DNA of 64,000 bases from assembly GCA_905182985.1 (NCBI GenBank), contig CAJJDN010000091.1, positions 1 through 64,000 of the forward strand, read 5' to 3'. This DNA comes from Paramecium sonneborni (taxonomy: Eukaryota; Ciliophora; Oligohymenophorea; Peniculida; Parameciidae). Each line of letters opens with the position of its first letter. Within the stretch, counting starts at the first letter, position 1. The notes beneath the pieces were generated by a model, which was not told the origin of the DNA, ran no database searches, and saw only the letters and a program-made list of their open reading frames with translations. The translations under genes were made by a program, and so were the position numbers. Below are positions 26,101 through 38,618 of this stretch, piece by piece.

Positions 26101-28782
26101 ATAGAAAAGTTAACCATGAATTATAAATAAAAGATTCAACCTTTATTTCTAATAATGGCAGATAAGGATCTGGTATTTTAGTTTAAAATTTAAAATTTAA
26201 ATTATTAAATTCCAAAATTATTAATAATAATGCTACTTATAAAGGAGGTGGTTTTTATTTTGAAGAAGGTTCTGATAGATTTATTATTTAATCAACTATA
26301 ATTTGTGATAATAAAGCAGAAGAAGCAGGAGGTGTATATTTAGATGGAAATAGTAGTTTAAATAACAATAATTTTATTAAATCCATTCTGTTATTTAATT
26401 AAGCTTAATCTTCTTCAAATAATATTAATGAATTACCGTTAAGATTAACATTATCAATAAATTAGAATGAAATGTTTTCATCAGAACATATAATTGAAAA
26501 TCATTCCTATTAGGTCTTAACATTAAAACCATTTTAAATCTTATCATAAGAAAATGTGGTAAAATCAAATTTTTTATTAATCCCCAGTGGGTAATATATT
26601 TAGAATTATCAGATTTATAATACTTAATTTTAGAAATATTAGTCTTATATTCATGAATTTAGCATGATATTAAAAAATAGTAGGAATGAAAAATAAATAA
26701 ACTTTTATAATTCTACTTGTAAAATATATTAATAAATTTTTGATATTTAATTATAAAAAGTAATTGAATATACATAAATATCAATGATTAGTTTTAATTA
26801 TGATACAAAAAGTTTTAATTTAAGTTCATTAGAATTTAATTTAGATCCATATAATTAAGATAATAAAATATAAGAAATATTAATTTATTGTAATACATAA
26901 TATTAATAAGAGAGTTTAGCATATAGAATGAGAGTTAATAGTTTTTTATGTTAATTAGGAGAATTTTATATTTTTTCTGGTTGTTAAAAATGTAAGTCTG
27001 AATAAGGGTTTTATTCTGTAACATATAATACTACAAAATGTTCTATTTTTGATAAAAATAAATTTGAAGCTATTACATCTAATAAAATATAATTAAAACC
27101 TGGATTTTGGAGACCAAATTAAATTTCTGATTATATAGAATATTGTTATAAAAATCCAATTCATTGTTTAGGAGGATGGAATGTAGGTAATGATATATGT
27201 TCAATGGGACATATAGGTGGATATTGTGAAGAATGTGATAGATTTGATATTAGAGGAGATGGAAAATTCTTTAAAAATTAATAATAACTTGATTGTTAAA
27301 AATGTCAAGATGTTTCTAAAAGATTTTTAGCTTTTTTTCTTATATCAATTTGGTAAATTTATATTAAATTTATGATAGGGCTATTCTTTCCACTCTTTTA
27401 ACAATCAAAAGTATTGAAAAATCAAATTAATTATTTGCTTAACTTAAAATTAGATAGAATTTTACTGAAATTTTATTCAAACTTAATTAAGGTAAAGTGA
27501 AATAAATACATATATTTTAGATCATGAAAGTATTTTATTAAAATTATTTTTGAATTATATATGGGTGTTTTCTCTCATATTTACATTCAATATTAGTTTT
27601 TCATTTTCATTAAACTTTGTTAAATAATCTAATGATACTTCTTATTTTATGGCAAATTATTTTGAATGCTTTTTGGCTGAAATTTCAGGAATGGAATTGA
27701 TGTATAGTAGAATTTTAGTAATGTTTGGACTTATGGCTAGCTAAATATTAATTATCTTTTTAGGATTTTAAATATTATCAAAATATTAAAAATCTAAATT
27801 TCATAGTAGAATTATCTCAATTACATGTCTATATTTATATATATAAAATTATGCTTCATTGATCAATCAGTAAAATTTATAATTTAATTTTAGATTTTTC
27901 TAAATTCTAGCAATTAGAAAGATATCAAATTTAGATTATATATCTGGAGATGTATCCTTAATTTATGGTTCATAGAATCATATCACATGGATTTATGCAT
28001 TTGCAATACCTGGATCTATAATAATAGGATTAATATTACCATTATCATTATTTTTAATTTTGTACATCAAAAAAGATTAACATAACAAAATTAAATTTAG
28101 AAGACATATTGGTTATTTATTTAATGAATATAATAAAAAGAATTATTTTTGGGAAATGATTAAATTATGGAAGAAAACAATTATCATTATTATCCTCATC
28201 TATTTTGAAACTGATATCTTTTTAAAAGCCTCTCTATTAGGACTTTGTTTATTAATTTATCAATTAATAGCTCTTCACTATAAACCATATATACTTAAGA
28301 AATTTAATATTTCTGATATCAAAAGTAGCCATTTATGTTAAATTGCAATATTTTTAGCACTTATAAAATATATTTGTGAATAATAAGACCAATAAAATAT
28401 TTAAACTATAATTCAAATACTTATCATCTTCGATAGCATAATATTGAGTTATCCATTTATTATAGATATTTTGAGAGTGTATTATTCAAAATACAGGTTG
28501 CAAATTTTATAACTTCTTTTGTAAGCTTTTCAAACTTTTAAACCTAATTTTGTATTCACAAAGTTTTTGAGGAAAAAGTTATAACTCATAAGTTAAAAAG
28601 AAAAGAGGGTTTAAATTAATATCTAAAAAATGAAAAAATTAATTTTTTTAAGAAACTTTGGAACCACTTAGTAATTTTATATTTTTAATATTAGAGTGAA
28701 AAATAGTTATTTATAGAGTGCTACATCATAGACTAAACCAATTTAAATAACTCTAAACACCAATTTATTAAAATAAAAATGA
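20179..28782 (+). CDS. giant cysteine-rich, repeat-rich polytopic membrane protein (2833 aa, 4 introns)
   Basis: Exons 20179-21713, 21739-22945, 22968-27352, 27379-27491, 27521-28782 sum to exactly 2834 codons; introns are 25, 22, 26 and 29 nt. A signal peptide (MRITSFLYLLYLAVELSKC) precedes an extracellular-type region. Residues ~430-910 carry furin-like cysteine clusters (CHPTCQECDGPTRNDCLSC, CDENCSVCES). Residues ~920-2240 are Asn/Ile/Ser-rich with short repeated I..N..F..N strands and a GGG/GG.Y run near 26245-26335, suggesting a parallel beta-helix (pectin-lyase-like) stalk. A second cysteine cluster at ~2250-2360 (GGYCEECDRF) is followed by about seven membrane segments to ~2760 and a basic cytosolic tail. 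Large proteins with this plan are common in Paramecium and Tetrahymena; their role is unknown. Domain names are inferred by eye. Confidence 0.9.
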
Positions 28783-29816
28783 TGATTTAGCTTTCATTAA
28801 ATTATCAGTAAAAAAATTTAACAATTTTTTTTGAAATTATATTAATAACAGATATATTTTTGATTACTTGATTAAATATATCTCTTCATTTCTAAAACTC
28901 CTTTATTATTTAATCATTTTTCTGAAATAAATCAATTAAATTTTTAGATTTTAAATCTATAATTTTAGTGTATAGTATTGTGTATATCAAAATAAGTGTT
29001 TGATATATAATTCATTTTTCAAATCTTAAAACTAAGAGGATATAAAAGTGTAAATGTATATTATTAATCATATTTTACTCCTTTAGAAATCAGTAAATGT
29101 TTTGATACAAAAATAATTTTAAAAGAGTTTATTATAAAATAGTGAGATTAAAACTAAAAATTAGAGTATTTAAATAAGTATTAATCAAAATAATTCTTTT
29201 TGATGAGAATCAAAGTCAAAACTCAAGAAAAATCAATTATTTTTGATTGAAATCATCATTCAAAAAAACAAAAGGATCAAAAACATAATTAAATTGACAT
29301 GATTTTTTACATATATAAATTTACCATAATTTATATATTATAATGTTAATAAATGTTATTTGATAATTTTATTTGATCTTTAAGCTTTGTCCTATACATA
29401 CTTGCAAATTTAATTATTTAGATTTATATTTACAAATAAAATCTAATAACAATATTTTAAAATTCATAACTCCATTTTTGTATCAAGATATCACTATTTA
29501 CTATAATAAATTTATTATATATAGAACAAAAAGTTCAACACCCACCTAATCCAAAAAAAAAAAGAATCAATCTTGAATTTGATTGAATTTATTTTAAATA
29601 TATTAAAATAAATATTTCAATAAATTTTATCAAGTAGCAAGTAAGTGAAGATTCTTTTTATTAGATACTAAGCCTTGTAATAATAAATTAAAAAATCTTC
29701 CTAAAGAATTAATAAACTTAAAAAGATAGCTACATTATGATATATTAATAATTTTTTATATTTGATAATAAATTCATAATTTATTTAATTTAATAATTGA
29801 AATATTCAAAGTTATT
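28783..29816. other. intergenic, nothing recognised
   Basis: About 1 kb of AT-rich DNA between two same-strand genes. It holds short A-runs and no protein-like frame. It must contain the terminator of the upstream gene and the promoter of the next. Confidence 0.5.
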
Positions 29817-32800
29817 ATGCATAAACCTTTTTTTCTTCTTAATTTGATTGTTTTTATAACATTTTAGATAGCAAACTAATAAGATTGTGAAATTGTTTCG
29901 ATTGAAAAGGATGAGATTTTGGTAACAAATAAATAATATCAAATAATTTAAACTGATGTTAATGATTGGAAAATAATTAAAAATGATGAGTATTAATTAA
30001 CATAATTAGAAATGATAATTCCTTATTAATCACAGGACTTAATTATTTCAACATTAATCATAGAAATGAAAACTCCAAAATTATTTGGAAAATATTTTTG
30101 TTTATTAAAAAGATAGCAAGTGCATTTTATCTTTTGCATAAATATTAGCTAATAATTTGCATCATTCAAACTAAATGAAAAAATACAGAATAACTAATCA
30201 AAAATATAAATTAAAGTAGAAACTATAAATGATGAAATATGTGAAGAAATTGTTTAAGATTAGGAGGAAATTTTGATTTTTTGCATCACAATTAATTAAT
30301 TAAAAATTTATTCTGTAAATTTTGAAAACACAAAAACTTTAATCATATATCCAATAAATGAATTACAATAATAGAATTGTAAAAGAAAATATATCAAAAG
30401 ATGGGAAGCTAAATATTTGATAATTTATTATTAATGCGTTTAATGGGAAGTTTTAAATTTTTAAAGGAATTAAATCTCTGTTATTTTAAATTCTATAATT
30501 GCTTTTGAGAAGTTCGGTAATAATATTGATTATATTGAAAATATTCTCACATGTAATAATTATTAGGTCTCTAAATTTAAATAAGATTTTTGCTACCTAA
30601 TCTCAAATAATGGATATTACAATTATTTTATCTACTCAAATAATTCAATTTCTTTAAATTACTTTCTTCCAATATAAGATTTAAAAGATATTTTAATTAA
30701 TGAAAGATGTTTCGTCATATTTTTAGTTAATTAAGAAAAATCAACTAGCAAAATGAATATCATTTCCAACAATAAAATAATTGAATTTGAGAGTAATTAA
30801 TTTAAAAGTTACTATTCTAAAAATTTGCTTTTTGTTGTATCTCAAGATAAAATTGAAATTGTTTCAATTTCAGGACATAAATAATAATATCAAATAGCAT
30901 TAAGTGAATTAAATATCCATTCTCTGCATAATTTATTTTGCCTAATTGACAAAATTAACAATTAAATTTTAATTTATAAACTTTTAGTAAATTAATAAAT
31001 TATCAAACCTTCCAAGAAATTTATATTATTATTTGGATAATCATTATCAAACTACCCTGAAAAATGCTATTAAATAGAAATATTAACATTTACATCAATT
31101 AGTTAAATAAATATTTCGAAATTAAATAATATTTGTCAAACTAGTGACAAAATTTTAGTTAAAAAATAACTATAACTGCTTCCTAATGAATATTATTTTA
31201 AAATAAATAATGACTCATAGTAAGAGATGATAAGTAGTATATTTGATTAATTTAGCTTTAGATTATTGTGTAAATTTATAAATGAATAGAATCTAATTCA
31301 AGAATAATTAATAATCTTAAATTATAATTCAATTTAAAATATCATTCTATTTAAATCGAAAAACTTAATATTCTTTTAAAATTGCAATAATGGCTAAAAA
31401 TATAAATTTTCTATTCATTAAAAATAGGTATTCTTTTATTAAGAGAATATTTTAATGTTAGATGAAAGTAGCAAAAAATAGATAACAATAATCTAATATT
31501 AGTTCAACTAAATAAATTAAAAGAATATCGAGTTAAATGAATAAATAAAGAATATTGTTTAGTTTCAATAATTTTGCTTAATATAAACTGAAGAAAATAG
31601 TAAATATATTCTTATCGATATTCAATTTTTAAAAATTTAAGAACTTTCTGAAGCGGTGAATAATTTTTTAAAATAAACTTTATCATATATGGATTATAGA
31701 GAAAATATAAAAGATTAGGTGTTCTTTTATTACTCTGGGCCTATAAATTTATTTCAATATTTTGAGCATTTGATAATTATGAAACATGAGAAATATATAT
31801 ATTCTAAACTGGAAAGTGTTGAAATTATTTAAACATAAGAAATAGTATCTAATGTTTATCAACTTATAGCATTACATTAAATTGAAGATATTATATAAAT
31901 TTATTATTTAAATGTTGAAGAATTAATATTGTTATATGAATATAATGTTGCTATGGCTAAAATTTTAAGACCCTTTAAATATTCAATTAATTAGAATTAT
32001 TTAATTATTGCAGCCAACATACAAGAAAAATAATTTTTACTAACTTTCGCAATATTTAAGAATAAGAATTTAAAATTAATTAAAACTATAGAGATAAGTT
32101 CATTAAAATTTCTTTTAGAAAACAATTATTTATATTATTTTGATAAATCTAATAATTTTAGAGTTTATAATATTGAATATTTTGAAGTGACTCTTAAAAA
32201 TCTTATTCCTAAATAAAAGGATTTTTTACATATTTAATAGTTTTCTTTTGAAATCTTTCTTGTTGATTCAAATGAATCTTATATGAAAATATCATTTTTT
32301 TTAATGAAATCTAATTAATGTTATCAATTATTTCCTATTTAAAATTAAATATAGCTATAACTGAATAATAGAAACTTTTTAAGAATCAAACTAGATGAAT
32401 TATTTCTAGGGCAAATATATAACTTAACTTCCTTATAAAATAATAATACATATTTGAATGGGCCTTTTTTACTATAAGAAAAAATATCAAATTATAAATA
32501 ACATTATACTATCAAAATTAGAACTATATATCTCTAATAAACTAATAATTTAAGTGAATTGTAGAAAAAAACAAAAATATATCTTATACATCTTGAATCA
32601 GGTATAGAAGTTGTCAAAAATTATGAGGAAATCAAAAAATATTTTCAAATAGAATATGGAATGTTTTTAGATATGTTTTGTGAAAATGAATATTTTTTAT
32701 AAGTTTTATTTTTAACGAATTAGAATGATTTGTAAGTTATAAAATTTTTAATTAAAGATAATTATTTGATTTTAGATGAACAACAATTAGTAATATAATA

Positions 32801-33785
32801 AAATATTAATTTAAATTTTTATAATTAGGTTTTGAAAATTGGTAAGTTAATTGCTTTAAATTCGGATTCAAATCCTTATCTGTACTATTTAACAGAATAA
32901 ACTATTAAATCACTTGAAAATTAAAAAGAGTTTGAGAAAATTATTTTTATTAAAAATGCTAATGATTTATACCTAACTACACAAAATTACTTTTAAGAAT
33001 AATATTGGTAAATTCAAATTCTTGTATTAAAAACCTAAAAATTGGAAATATTTTTATAACGTTTGATTGATATAGATTTAATATTTTAAGAATTAAAAAA
33101 GTATATTTTAATTGAAGATATAATAGATCAGGAAGTTACTGAATAAATTGATTTATTAGATGCTTATTTATTTGAAAATTAAATAAAACTAGTTTTAATG
33201 ATTAAAATGCTCAATTTTTAAATAATAAGTAGTTTCAAATTCAATTTAATTGATGAAAATATTGTTTTTAGTGTTAATAAAATAGTTAGAATTTCAATCA
33301 CTAATAAGGAAATATTATAAACTTATTATTACAATTCAAATATTTTAATATTAAAATCAACATAAAATTAGGCTTATATATATGACCTTCGACAACAGAG
33401 AATATTATGTGACTTTATAAGTTTCATCAGTCAAATAAACTTTTAAATATATTCTTTAAATACTACACATTATTTATTTTACTATTTTGAGATTGATGAA
33501 TTTTTTGTTGGAGAAGTAGATTATGAATTAGAAATTACAAATATTACAAACGTCACAAGAAAAAAATTAAGCACAACTATAATTTCTTAAAATTTAGTAT
33601 CTGATGCTCAAGTAGAATTACAAATAATAATTATTCAAGATTCAGAGTTTCATGGTATCTATCTAATAATCCTTTTTCTAATAAGTATTATCTTAATATT
33701 CTTATGCTTAAAAGTTATAAATTAGAAATTTAAGCAGCAATATTAGCAAAATTAAATTGAGTTTGAATTGAGTAATTAAAAGTGA
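29817..33785 (+). CDS. large secreted, C-terminally anchored protein, paralogue family member A (1322 aa)
   Basis: Single exon of 1323 codons, no TGA before 33783-33785. Signal peptide at the start (PFFLLNLIVFITFQ) followed at once by CEIVSIE, the family N-terminal motif. The body is rich in Ile, Asn, Gln and short beta-strand-like stretches with scattered cysteines. Near the C-terminus comes ELEITNITNVTRKKL, then QIIIIQD, then one membrane span (LIILFLISIILIFLCLKV) and a short polar tail rich in Gln/Asn. Topology is therefore type I: large lumenal or extracellular domain, tiny cytosolic tail. The same plan, length and motifs occur in the genes at 40364-45099 and 56063-59995. No known enzyme motif was seen. 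Beta-propeller-like folding is possible but unproven. Confidence 0.88.
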
Positions 33786-34216
33786 TAAATTATATAACTA
33801 TATTAATAATTTAAGTTTAAAGCCTTCTTGTATTCTCAATTCATATTGACTCAATATATTTTAGATGAGTAATTTTTATAACATTCTGATTATAAAATTA
33901 AACTGTTCTATTAAATAGTTTTAAATTAAAAATTTTTATAACTATTTTATTTAATTGAAATTAATCAATGTTAATGAAAAAAGTTCTTAAAATTAATGAG
34001 ATAGAGAAATTTAGGATTGATAAATAGATAGATTCTTAGAGAAAATATTATATTCTAAAATAATTGTTTATTTCTAACATGTTAAATATATCTAATTATA
34101 TAAAGATAATGTTGATTGTTTAGTAAGATTAAATTACAATAAATTCAAAAAAAAGAGTAAGCAAATAAAATATTTATGGATTTAATATTTAGGGAAAGTT
34201 TAATAATTAATTTTGT
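33786..34216. other. convergent intergenic region
   Basis: Lies between the 3' ends of two convergent genes. The + strand shows short Gln/Ile-rich open stretches but no start-to-stop gene. Nothing recognised. Confidence 0.5.
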
Positions 34217-36358
34217 TCATAAAACAAAAAATTTTTTAATTGGAAATAATTTCATTCCATTTTAAAAGTTTGTCTTAGCAATTTTAGTTTGTTAATTTAA
34301 ATTCTTTAAATCATTTATTTCAATCCATATACCATCTTTTGTACCATATTTTTCTTCATAATTTCCTCCACCTCTATTTAAATTAAAATTAATTAATTTA
34401 CAAAATTTAATATTAATCTTCATAACTTTTTTTACATAATAAATTCCATTTACCTAACTTTTAATTATTTTAATAAGATCCATCAAAAAATATTTAATTT
34501 TGACTCTAATAGAAATAATAAAATTACTAATTGAAATTATATATAGGTTCAATCCATCTTCCATTTTTTTAATCATTATCATAATTACCACCACCACTAT
34601 TTAAATATTTATTTATACATTTTTTAAAATTATTCTTACAAAGTTCTATATTTTATATCCCATAAACCATTTTTTTAACCATTATCATATTCTCCTGAGT
34701 AAATAATTTAATGATTACTATAAATAATATTATAAATGTAACCAATCATAAGAATCTTATAATTCATCCCATTTTCCAAATTTAATACCATTTTAATTAT
34801 AATTTCCTTATCCACTAAATTATAAATTAGATTTTTAATACATGGTTTAATAATTAGATTTTTCACTCATTCTAAAATATATTTCCCAATTTCCTATTCT
34901 ATTACCCATATTATAATCCCCTATCATTATTATTTAACAATCTCTATTGATATATATTAATTATTACTCATAAAAATTAAAATGTGGTTCTACCCAAAAT
35001 CCAACTTTTTTACCTTCAATTTCATCATATATTCCACCTCCACTAATATTTAATTTTGAAAATACATTTTTATATTTCTTTCATAATATGGTATTTTCAT
35101 CATTATTGTCCAATCTTTACATTTTTTTCCATTTTCATAATTTCCAATTTCTATAATTTAATTTAGACTTTTGATAAATATTAAAATTACTCATAATAAT
35201 TATCATATAATTGAATCCATTTTCCAAATTTCTATCCAATTAATTCATATATTCCATAAGCTCTTAAAAATAATAAATCAAATACCTTATTCTTTTATTA
35301 TGTATAACATTCCAAATACCTATTTTATTTCCATTAATATATTCTCCTTAATAAGTTACTATACATAAACTATTATTTAATCAAAATAAAACCTATCAAA
35401 ATCTTCATGTAAATCAATCCATTTCTTTATTTTTTAACCTTTTTTATTATAATTACCTCCTCCACTTATATTTTATAATCAAATATTTACATTTAACAAA
35501 ATTTTTATTATTATAATCCAATCTTTTATTTTATTTTCCAAAATCCTTATTTTATTCCATTTTTATATTCTCCAATTAAAATTGTTTTACAATCCCTAAA
35601 TATTTTAAATAAATACATATCATAACTAGAATGTAAATCAATCCATATTCCATTTTTAAACCCAGTATTATTATCATATATACCCCCTCCTCTTTTTTAT
35701 TCAAATTAATAAAAATATTTACATTATTTATGTTTCCTTATTTTAATTTTCAAAAATCTTAAAGTTCCATTATCCAATTTTATTACCATTTCTATAATTT
35801 CCTTAATATAATATTAATTTATCCTAACTAATATATATAATTAATTAACTATTAAACATTTATATACTTCAACCCATTTTCCTATTTTTATACCATTTTT
35901 ATATAAACCACCTCCTCTAATTTTAAATTTTAAAATATCATACATTCCTATCAATTCTTTTCCAGATTTTAAACAATATAATGTTTACCATAAACCATCT
36001 TTAACCTTATTTTTATATCTTCCAAAATAAATCACTTAATCTCTTTTAATATTTTAATTATTTTATACCCTTTACCATTTTCATAAACTTCTATATAATT
36101 ACTAGCAGAAATATTCATCAATTCTTTTTTAAGTTTTGTCTCACTCAAAAATTTCCAACTTGAATGAGGAATTTCTAAAATTTCTTCCTTTAATTATAAT
36201 AAATTTTATTCATCAAAATGTAAAGCTTCATCTCTACAATCATTGTATTTTTACTTTTATTATTCTTAATCCTTTAATTTTAATGCTAAATCTTTATATT
36301 TATTTTAAGTTATCCATTCAAAATACTTATTTTAATTCCCTTTTATTATTTTATTCAT
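34217..36358 (-). CDS. GGG.Y / NG.K.G.W repeat protein (MORN- or YwqK-like), 580 aa, 16 introns
   Basis: Splicing sixteen introns of 21-31 nt (total 399) from ATG 36358 to TGA 34217-34219 gives exactly 581 codons. About 115 N-terminal residues (…HSSWKFLSETKLKKELM…) precede eight tandem units built as GGG.Y....G.K.G.W.E....(F/Y).. then .I.IGEY.NG.K.G.W. Such G/Y/W beta-hairpin repeats resemble MORN repeats and the bacterial YwqK-type antitoxin repeat; proteins of this look are numerous in Paramecium and have no assigned role. Nearly all introns are phase 2 and recur at two fixed sites per unit: before GGG (splitting an Ile codon) and before the (D/N)C/Q.I.IG strand. One intron, at the SYDM-DCK site, is 21 nt, has no in-frame stop, and would be invisible to frame-based checks. 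Confidence 0.85.
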
Positions 36359-36932
36359 TAAATATATTTTATCAATAATATGTTTTTATCTTTTATTATT
36401 TTTTTTTCAAATCTTATTTATAAAAAGGAATATTTAAAAATTCTTATCGCAATCAAATTCATTTATATATAATACTAATTTCATTAAAAATATTTAATTA
36501 ATTTTCACAAATAAAATATATACTCATTTATGAAATACATATTTCTTTAAAATAAAATTAAATTTATATTTATACATTTTTTTGATATTTAACAGTCCTA
36601 CATCAAATTTTATTTTCAATCAATTTATTCCATTATATATTCAATATATTGATAAAATAATTATTTTTTTAAGAACTTTAATATCATAATATCATAATAG
36701 AGAAAGGTTCTTCAAATTAAAATAAACTAATTTATAATTACTAGAAAATCTTCTTATATTCTATTTATAAATCATTTCTTTTTATTTTTTTTAAGTGTTA
36801 ATTAATTTTATCTCAATTTAAAATGAAAAGGTTATATCATATTATAATCTTAAGTTATTTATTACACTCATTAAATTGTATTAGTTATTTGATTAATAAA
36901 TAAATAATTATTATTTTTTGATTTTCTAAAAA
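36359..36932. other. divergent intergenic region
   Basis: Shared upstream region of the minus-strand repeat gene and the plus-strand Arf-like gene. AT-rich, no gene or motif recognised. Confidence 0.5.
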
Positions 36933-37452
36933 ATGGGGAACTTATTTTAAAAATATTAAATTAGTTAAAAGCTTTAGATAATAATGATTGGATTAGATGC
37001 AGCAGGAAAGACTACGATTTTAAACTAATTAAAATTAGGAAAAGTAGAAAATATTACACATACAATTGGCTTTAATTTGAAAAAACTAAAAAGTAAAGAA
37101 TTAGACATTGTTTGTTGGGATATTGGAGGATCAGATAAAATGAGATTACTATGGAAACATTATTATTAGATTACAAAAGGATTAATTTTGTGTTGTGGAT
37201 ATTACGGATTAAGAAAGAATGATAGAGGTTAAATAATGGTTATAAAAACTATTGATTGAAGATTAATTAAATAGTTTACCTCTATTAATATATGCTAATA
37301 AGAATGATCTTACTTAATTTAATTCTAATAAGTTTATCTCAGAAATCATGTTTTAAGATTTTTCTAAGAATTTTTATATCTAATCCTGTTGTGCTAAAAC
37401 AGGAGAAGGACTTTAAGAAGGAATAAATTGGATTCTATAATAGATTAAATGA
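36933..37452 (+). pseudogene. Arf/Arl-family small GTPase with a 1-nt frameshift
   Basis: Apart from one shift this is a standard Arf-like GTPase of ~172 residues: Gly-2 for myristoylation (MGN), P-loop GLDAAGKTT, switch 1 T in HTIGFN, switch 2 WDIGGSDKMRLLWKHYY, NKND, and CAKTGEGL for guanine specificity. Family members recruit coats, tethers or lipid-modifying enzymes to membranes. Between switch 2 and NKND, at about 37180-37187, the frame moves by one base: upstream reads KGLIL, downstream resumes VVDITDQERM one base later. The span of 520 nt is one base over a whole number of codons. Unshifted reading ends at a TGA soon after. Either a pseudogene or a sequence error; no intron can explain it. 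Confidence 0.82.
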
Positions 37453-37489
37453 AATATAAATATCATTTTTATTAACAATTATTAATTTT

Positions 37490-38284
37490 ATGATAAATAT
37501 AAATTTACACAAGATGCTAAATATCTATAAGTATATAATTGTATAATTAATAATTCTTTCAAATTATATAAAGTAAGTTTTTGAATAAATTAATTAAAAT
37601 CTAGTATTTCTGTATAAACAAGATTATTCACTTTTTATAATTGATTTATTTGTGTTGTTTGTTTTTGACTCAAAAATAATATATATTTTTAATGAAAATT
37701 ATGAAGAGATGATTAATTTAAATAATTAATAATAAAGCTCATCAAAATTACAAGTTTTACTTTCACAATTATAATAATTTATACATTCTTATCAAGTAAT
37801 TTTCAAGACACAAAATAAAATACTTATTACAATTGAATCGATAGAAAATGCTGATTAAGACGAAATTAGTTTATCGTTATATAAAAAAAAAATTCTTAAT
37901 ATTTATTCAATCATCTAAGATAAGATGATTAATTTTTAAAGAAACTATTCAGTTTATGACAAACTTCATTTCTTAATTTTAAAATTATTTTATTAAATAG
38001 CATTTTTTCATTATTTTATTATTTTCTCATATAAATGGTTATCTGAAGATTTAAAGACATTAGCAGATTTTATTATAAATAAAATTATTAAAATTTATGT
38101 AAAAGAAAATAAATAAAAAAATTTTCAATTTTAAATAAAGAAAATGTTAATTATTTTTATTAATTTTCATAAATTATTATTATAATTTGATTAATAAGTT
38201 TATAATAATATTTAAAAATTTCTTTCATCTAAACAAAGTTTATATAATCACATCTTGTAATTCTTAATAAAGTACTTTAAATGA
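37490..38284 (+). CDS. Mon1-like longin-domain protein, partial or truncated
   Basis: A TGA-free frame of 264 codons from ATG 37490. The region FVFDSKIIYIFNENYEEM, then LQVLLSQLQQFIHS, then KILITIESIENADQDEISL and LYKKKILNIYSIIQDK, matches the order and spacing of the first longin domain of Mon1, the subunit of the Mon1-Ccz1 exchange factor that activates Rab7 on late endosomes. It stops at 38282-38284, yet the same frame continues with protein-like residues (KLDDHNQFVLIETYQMEL) to about 38460, so the C-terminal half looks interrupted by an in-frame TGA. It starts 38 bases after the Arf-like gene. Family assignment rests on pattern by eye and is tentative; the first ~45 residues are the least certain. 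Confidence 0.5.
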
Positions 38285-38618
38285 AAACTTGATGATCATA
38301 ATTAATTTGTTTTGATTGAAACTTATTAAATGGAATTATAATAACTTAAAATTATCTTTTTCATCAAATTTAGTTCAAAAGAGTAATTTAGAACATTTAT
38401 AAGATTTCAAATAATTGTAGAAATAATTATAATTTAATTTATCAATTATCTAAATTAATAATAAAATTGATTCAATTCTATGCTATTCTATCCAAATTAA
38501 ATTATAAAATTTAAAGCTTAAATTAATAATAATAATAATTTAAATAAAAAAAGAAATATATGATATAGTGTTTATAAAAATGATATGTTATTGTTAAATT
38601 ATAAGTTTTAATTAAAAA
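38285..38618. other. continuation of the Mon1-like frame, then short spacer
   Basis: From 38285 to about 38460 the frame of the preceding gene stays protein-like after its TGA, suggesting a truncated 3' part. The rest is AT-rich spacer up to the convergent transporter gene. Confidence 0.35.

Noticed and set aside
34217..36358. The repeat gene as a frameshifted pseudogene
   Set aside because: At first the frames seemed to jump in every repeat, but each jump is removed by a 21-31-nt GT...AG intron and the exons sum to exactly 581 codons.
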